A stretch of DNA of 5,703 bases from an uncultured Prevotellaceae bacterium (GTDB lineage: Bacteria; Bacteroidota; Bacteroidia; Bacteroidales; Bacteroidaceae). Made by a program: the position numbers and the translations under genes. The DNA is taken from assembly GCA_945486445.1 (NCBI GenBank), contig CALYTD010000085.1:1-5703 (forward strand), in the 5' to 3' direction. Under the pieces are notes generated by a model. That model had not been told where the DNA came from, did no database searches, and was given only the letters and a program-made list of their open reading frames with translations. Below, in pieces: positions 4,772 to 5,703 of this stretch. Each line of letters begins with the position of its first letter. Positions within the stretch are counted from its first letter, which is position 1.

Positions 4772-5703
4772 ATGAAACAATTACTTTCAAAAATGCTCAA
4801 CCATGAGGAACTGACACGACACGAGATGCTTAACATACTGATTGGCCTCACAGAGGAAAAGTACCCGGCAGAACAGATTGCAGCCCTGCTGACAGGACTG
4901 CAAATGCGCGGAATAACGGTTGACGAACTGCTTGGTTTCCGTGACGGAATACTGGCAACAGGCGTTCCTGCCATACTTGACACACCACGCTACATAGACA
5001 TTGTGGGCACTGGTGGCGACCAGAAAAACACCTTCAACATATCAACCTGCTCATGTTTCGTACTTGCAGGAGCCGGTTACAAAGTGGCAAAACATGGTAA
5101 CTATGCCGCAACCTCCGTGTCAGGAGCATCAAATGTAATAGAACTGCACGGCGTAAAATTCACTAACGACATATCACAACTTAACCGCAGCATCAACGAG
5201 AGCAACTTTGTATATCTACATGCGCCACTGTTCGCACGAGCAATGAAATTTGTTGCCCCAATAAGGCGTAACATATCCTTCCCCACTATCTTTAACCTGC
5301 TTGGCCCGATTGTCAACCCCTCACAACCAAAATGCCAGTTACTGGGCGTGGCTACGCTTGACCAAATGCGCCTATACAATAGCGTATATCAAAAACTTGG
5401 CGTGGATTACAGCATAGAAAACTCCATTGACGGATACGACGAAATATCCCTCACAGGTAATTTCAAGGTCACAACCAACAATTATGAGCGCATATTCTCA
5501 CCCTCAGACATAGGTATGCCCGTGATAAAAGGTGAAGAACTGCGTGGAGGTGCAACCAAGGAAGAGGCTGTTAAGATATTTGACAACGTACTTGAGAACA
5601 CGGCTACCGATGCACAGAAGAACGTGGTAATAGCCAATGCAGCGTTTGCCATACAGGCATACGAAGGTGGCAAGGACATAATGGAGTGCATAGAGATAGC
5701 CCG
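4772..5703 (+). CDS. trpD: Anthranilate phosphoribosyltransferase, 3' end cut by the window
   Basis: TrpD transfers the phosphoribosyl group of PRPP to anthranilate, the second step of tryptophan synthesis from chorismate, in the cytoplasm. The visible 310 residues cover the N-terminal helical domain (1-70) and most of the alpha/beta domain; the family is usually 330-345 long, so about 20-30 residues are missing. Key motifs are DIVGTGGD (76-83), which binds PRPP diphosphate, FNIST (88-92), KHGN (107-110), SVSGASNVIE (115-124), NLLGPIVNP (175-183) and the metal-site segment DGYDEISLTG (220-229). Arg165 matches the conserved anthranilate-site arginine. Where archaeal enzymes have a conserved His after AP, this protein has FARAMK (154-159). 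The ATG at 4772 follows an A/C-rich tract without a Shine-Dalgarno sequence. Control is by the upstream attenuator. Other trp genes probably follow beyond the edge. Confidence 0.96.
   Translation, partial: MKQLLSKMLNHEELTRHEMLNILIGLTEEKYPAEQIAALLTGLQMRGITVDELLGFRDGILATGVPAILDTPRYIDIVGTGGDQKNTFNISTCSCFVLAGAGYKVAKHGNYAATSVSGASNVIELHGVKFTNDISQLNRSINESNFVYLHAPLFARAMKFVAPIRRNISFPTIFNLLGPIVNPSQPKCQLLGVATLDQMRLYNSVYQKLGVDYSIENSIDGYDEISLTGNFKVTTNNYERIFSPSDIGMPVIKGEELRGGATKEEAVKIFDNVLENTATDAQKNVVIANAAFAIQAYEGGKDIMECIEIA

Overview
The window looks like chromosomal DNA of a Bacteroidales bacterium, most like Prevotella. Four promoters fit the Bacteroidota pattern: a -33 TTTG, about 19-20 bases, then -7 TAnnTTTG. 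The genes lack Shine-Dalgarno sequences and have A/C-rich leaders before their ATGs. The gene set (HU-family protein, tiny basic protein, RNase E/G, a trp operon with a Trp-codon leader peptide) is also typical of that group. No mobile element, CRISPR array, tRNA or rRNA is visible.

Left part (1-2692, rightward). After an unidentified edge (1-147), a promoter at 124-155 drives a leader of about 220 nt. Its 181-349 segment can fold into a closed multi-helix structure ahead of an HU/IHF-family DNA-bending protein (381-677). A 29-residue, very basic protein of COX24/AURKAIP1 (mS38/bS22) type follows at 740-829, too short for ordinary gene calling. A strong terminator closes this unit at 866-916. 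A 204-base gene-free stretch with extensive self-complementarity leads to ribonuclease E/G (1121-2692).

Middle (2693-4390). A 15-base tandem repeat and a perfect 14-bp bidirectional terminator separate the RNase gene from two leftward genes. One (2844-3635) encodes an unrecognised protein with a very acidic C-terminal tail. The other (3734-4390) encodes an exported YhcH/YjgK/YiaL-family protein. Each has its own consensus promoter, although the spacing also allows read-through from the second into the first.

Right part (4429-5703, rightward). The YhcH-family promoter lies back to back with the promoter of a tryptophan attenuation leader. That leader has a 19-residue peptide with three consecutive Trp codons, a hairpin overlapping the peptide's stop, a candidate antiterminator and a 16-bp terminator stem. 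It precedes trpD (anthranilate phosphoribosyltransferase), which runs off the right edge.

The best candidates for undescribed biology are the structured HU leader, the self-complementary RNase E/G leader and the acidic-tailed protein. The trp leader is a clear attenuator but probably belongs to the already described Bacteroid-trp class.
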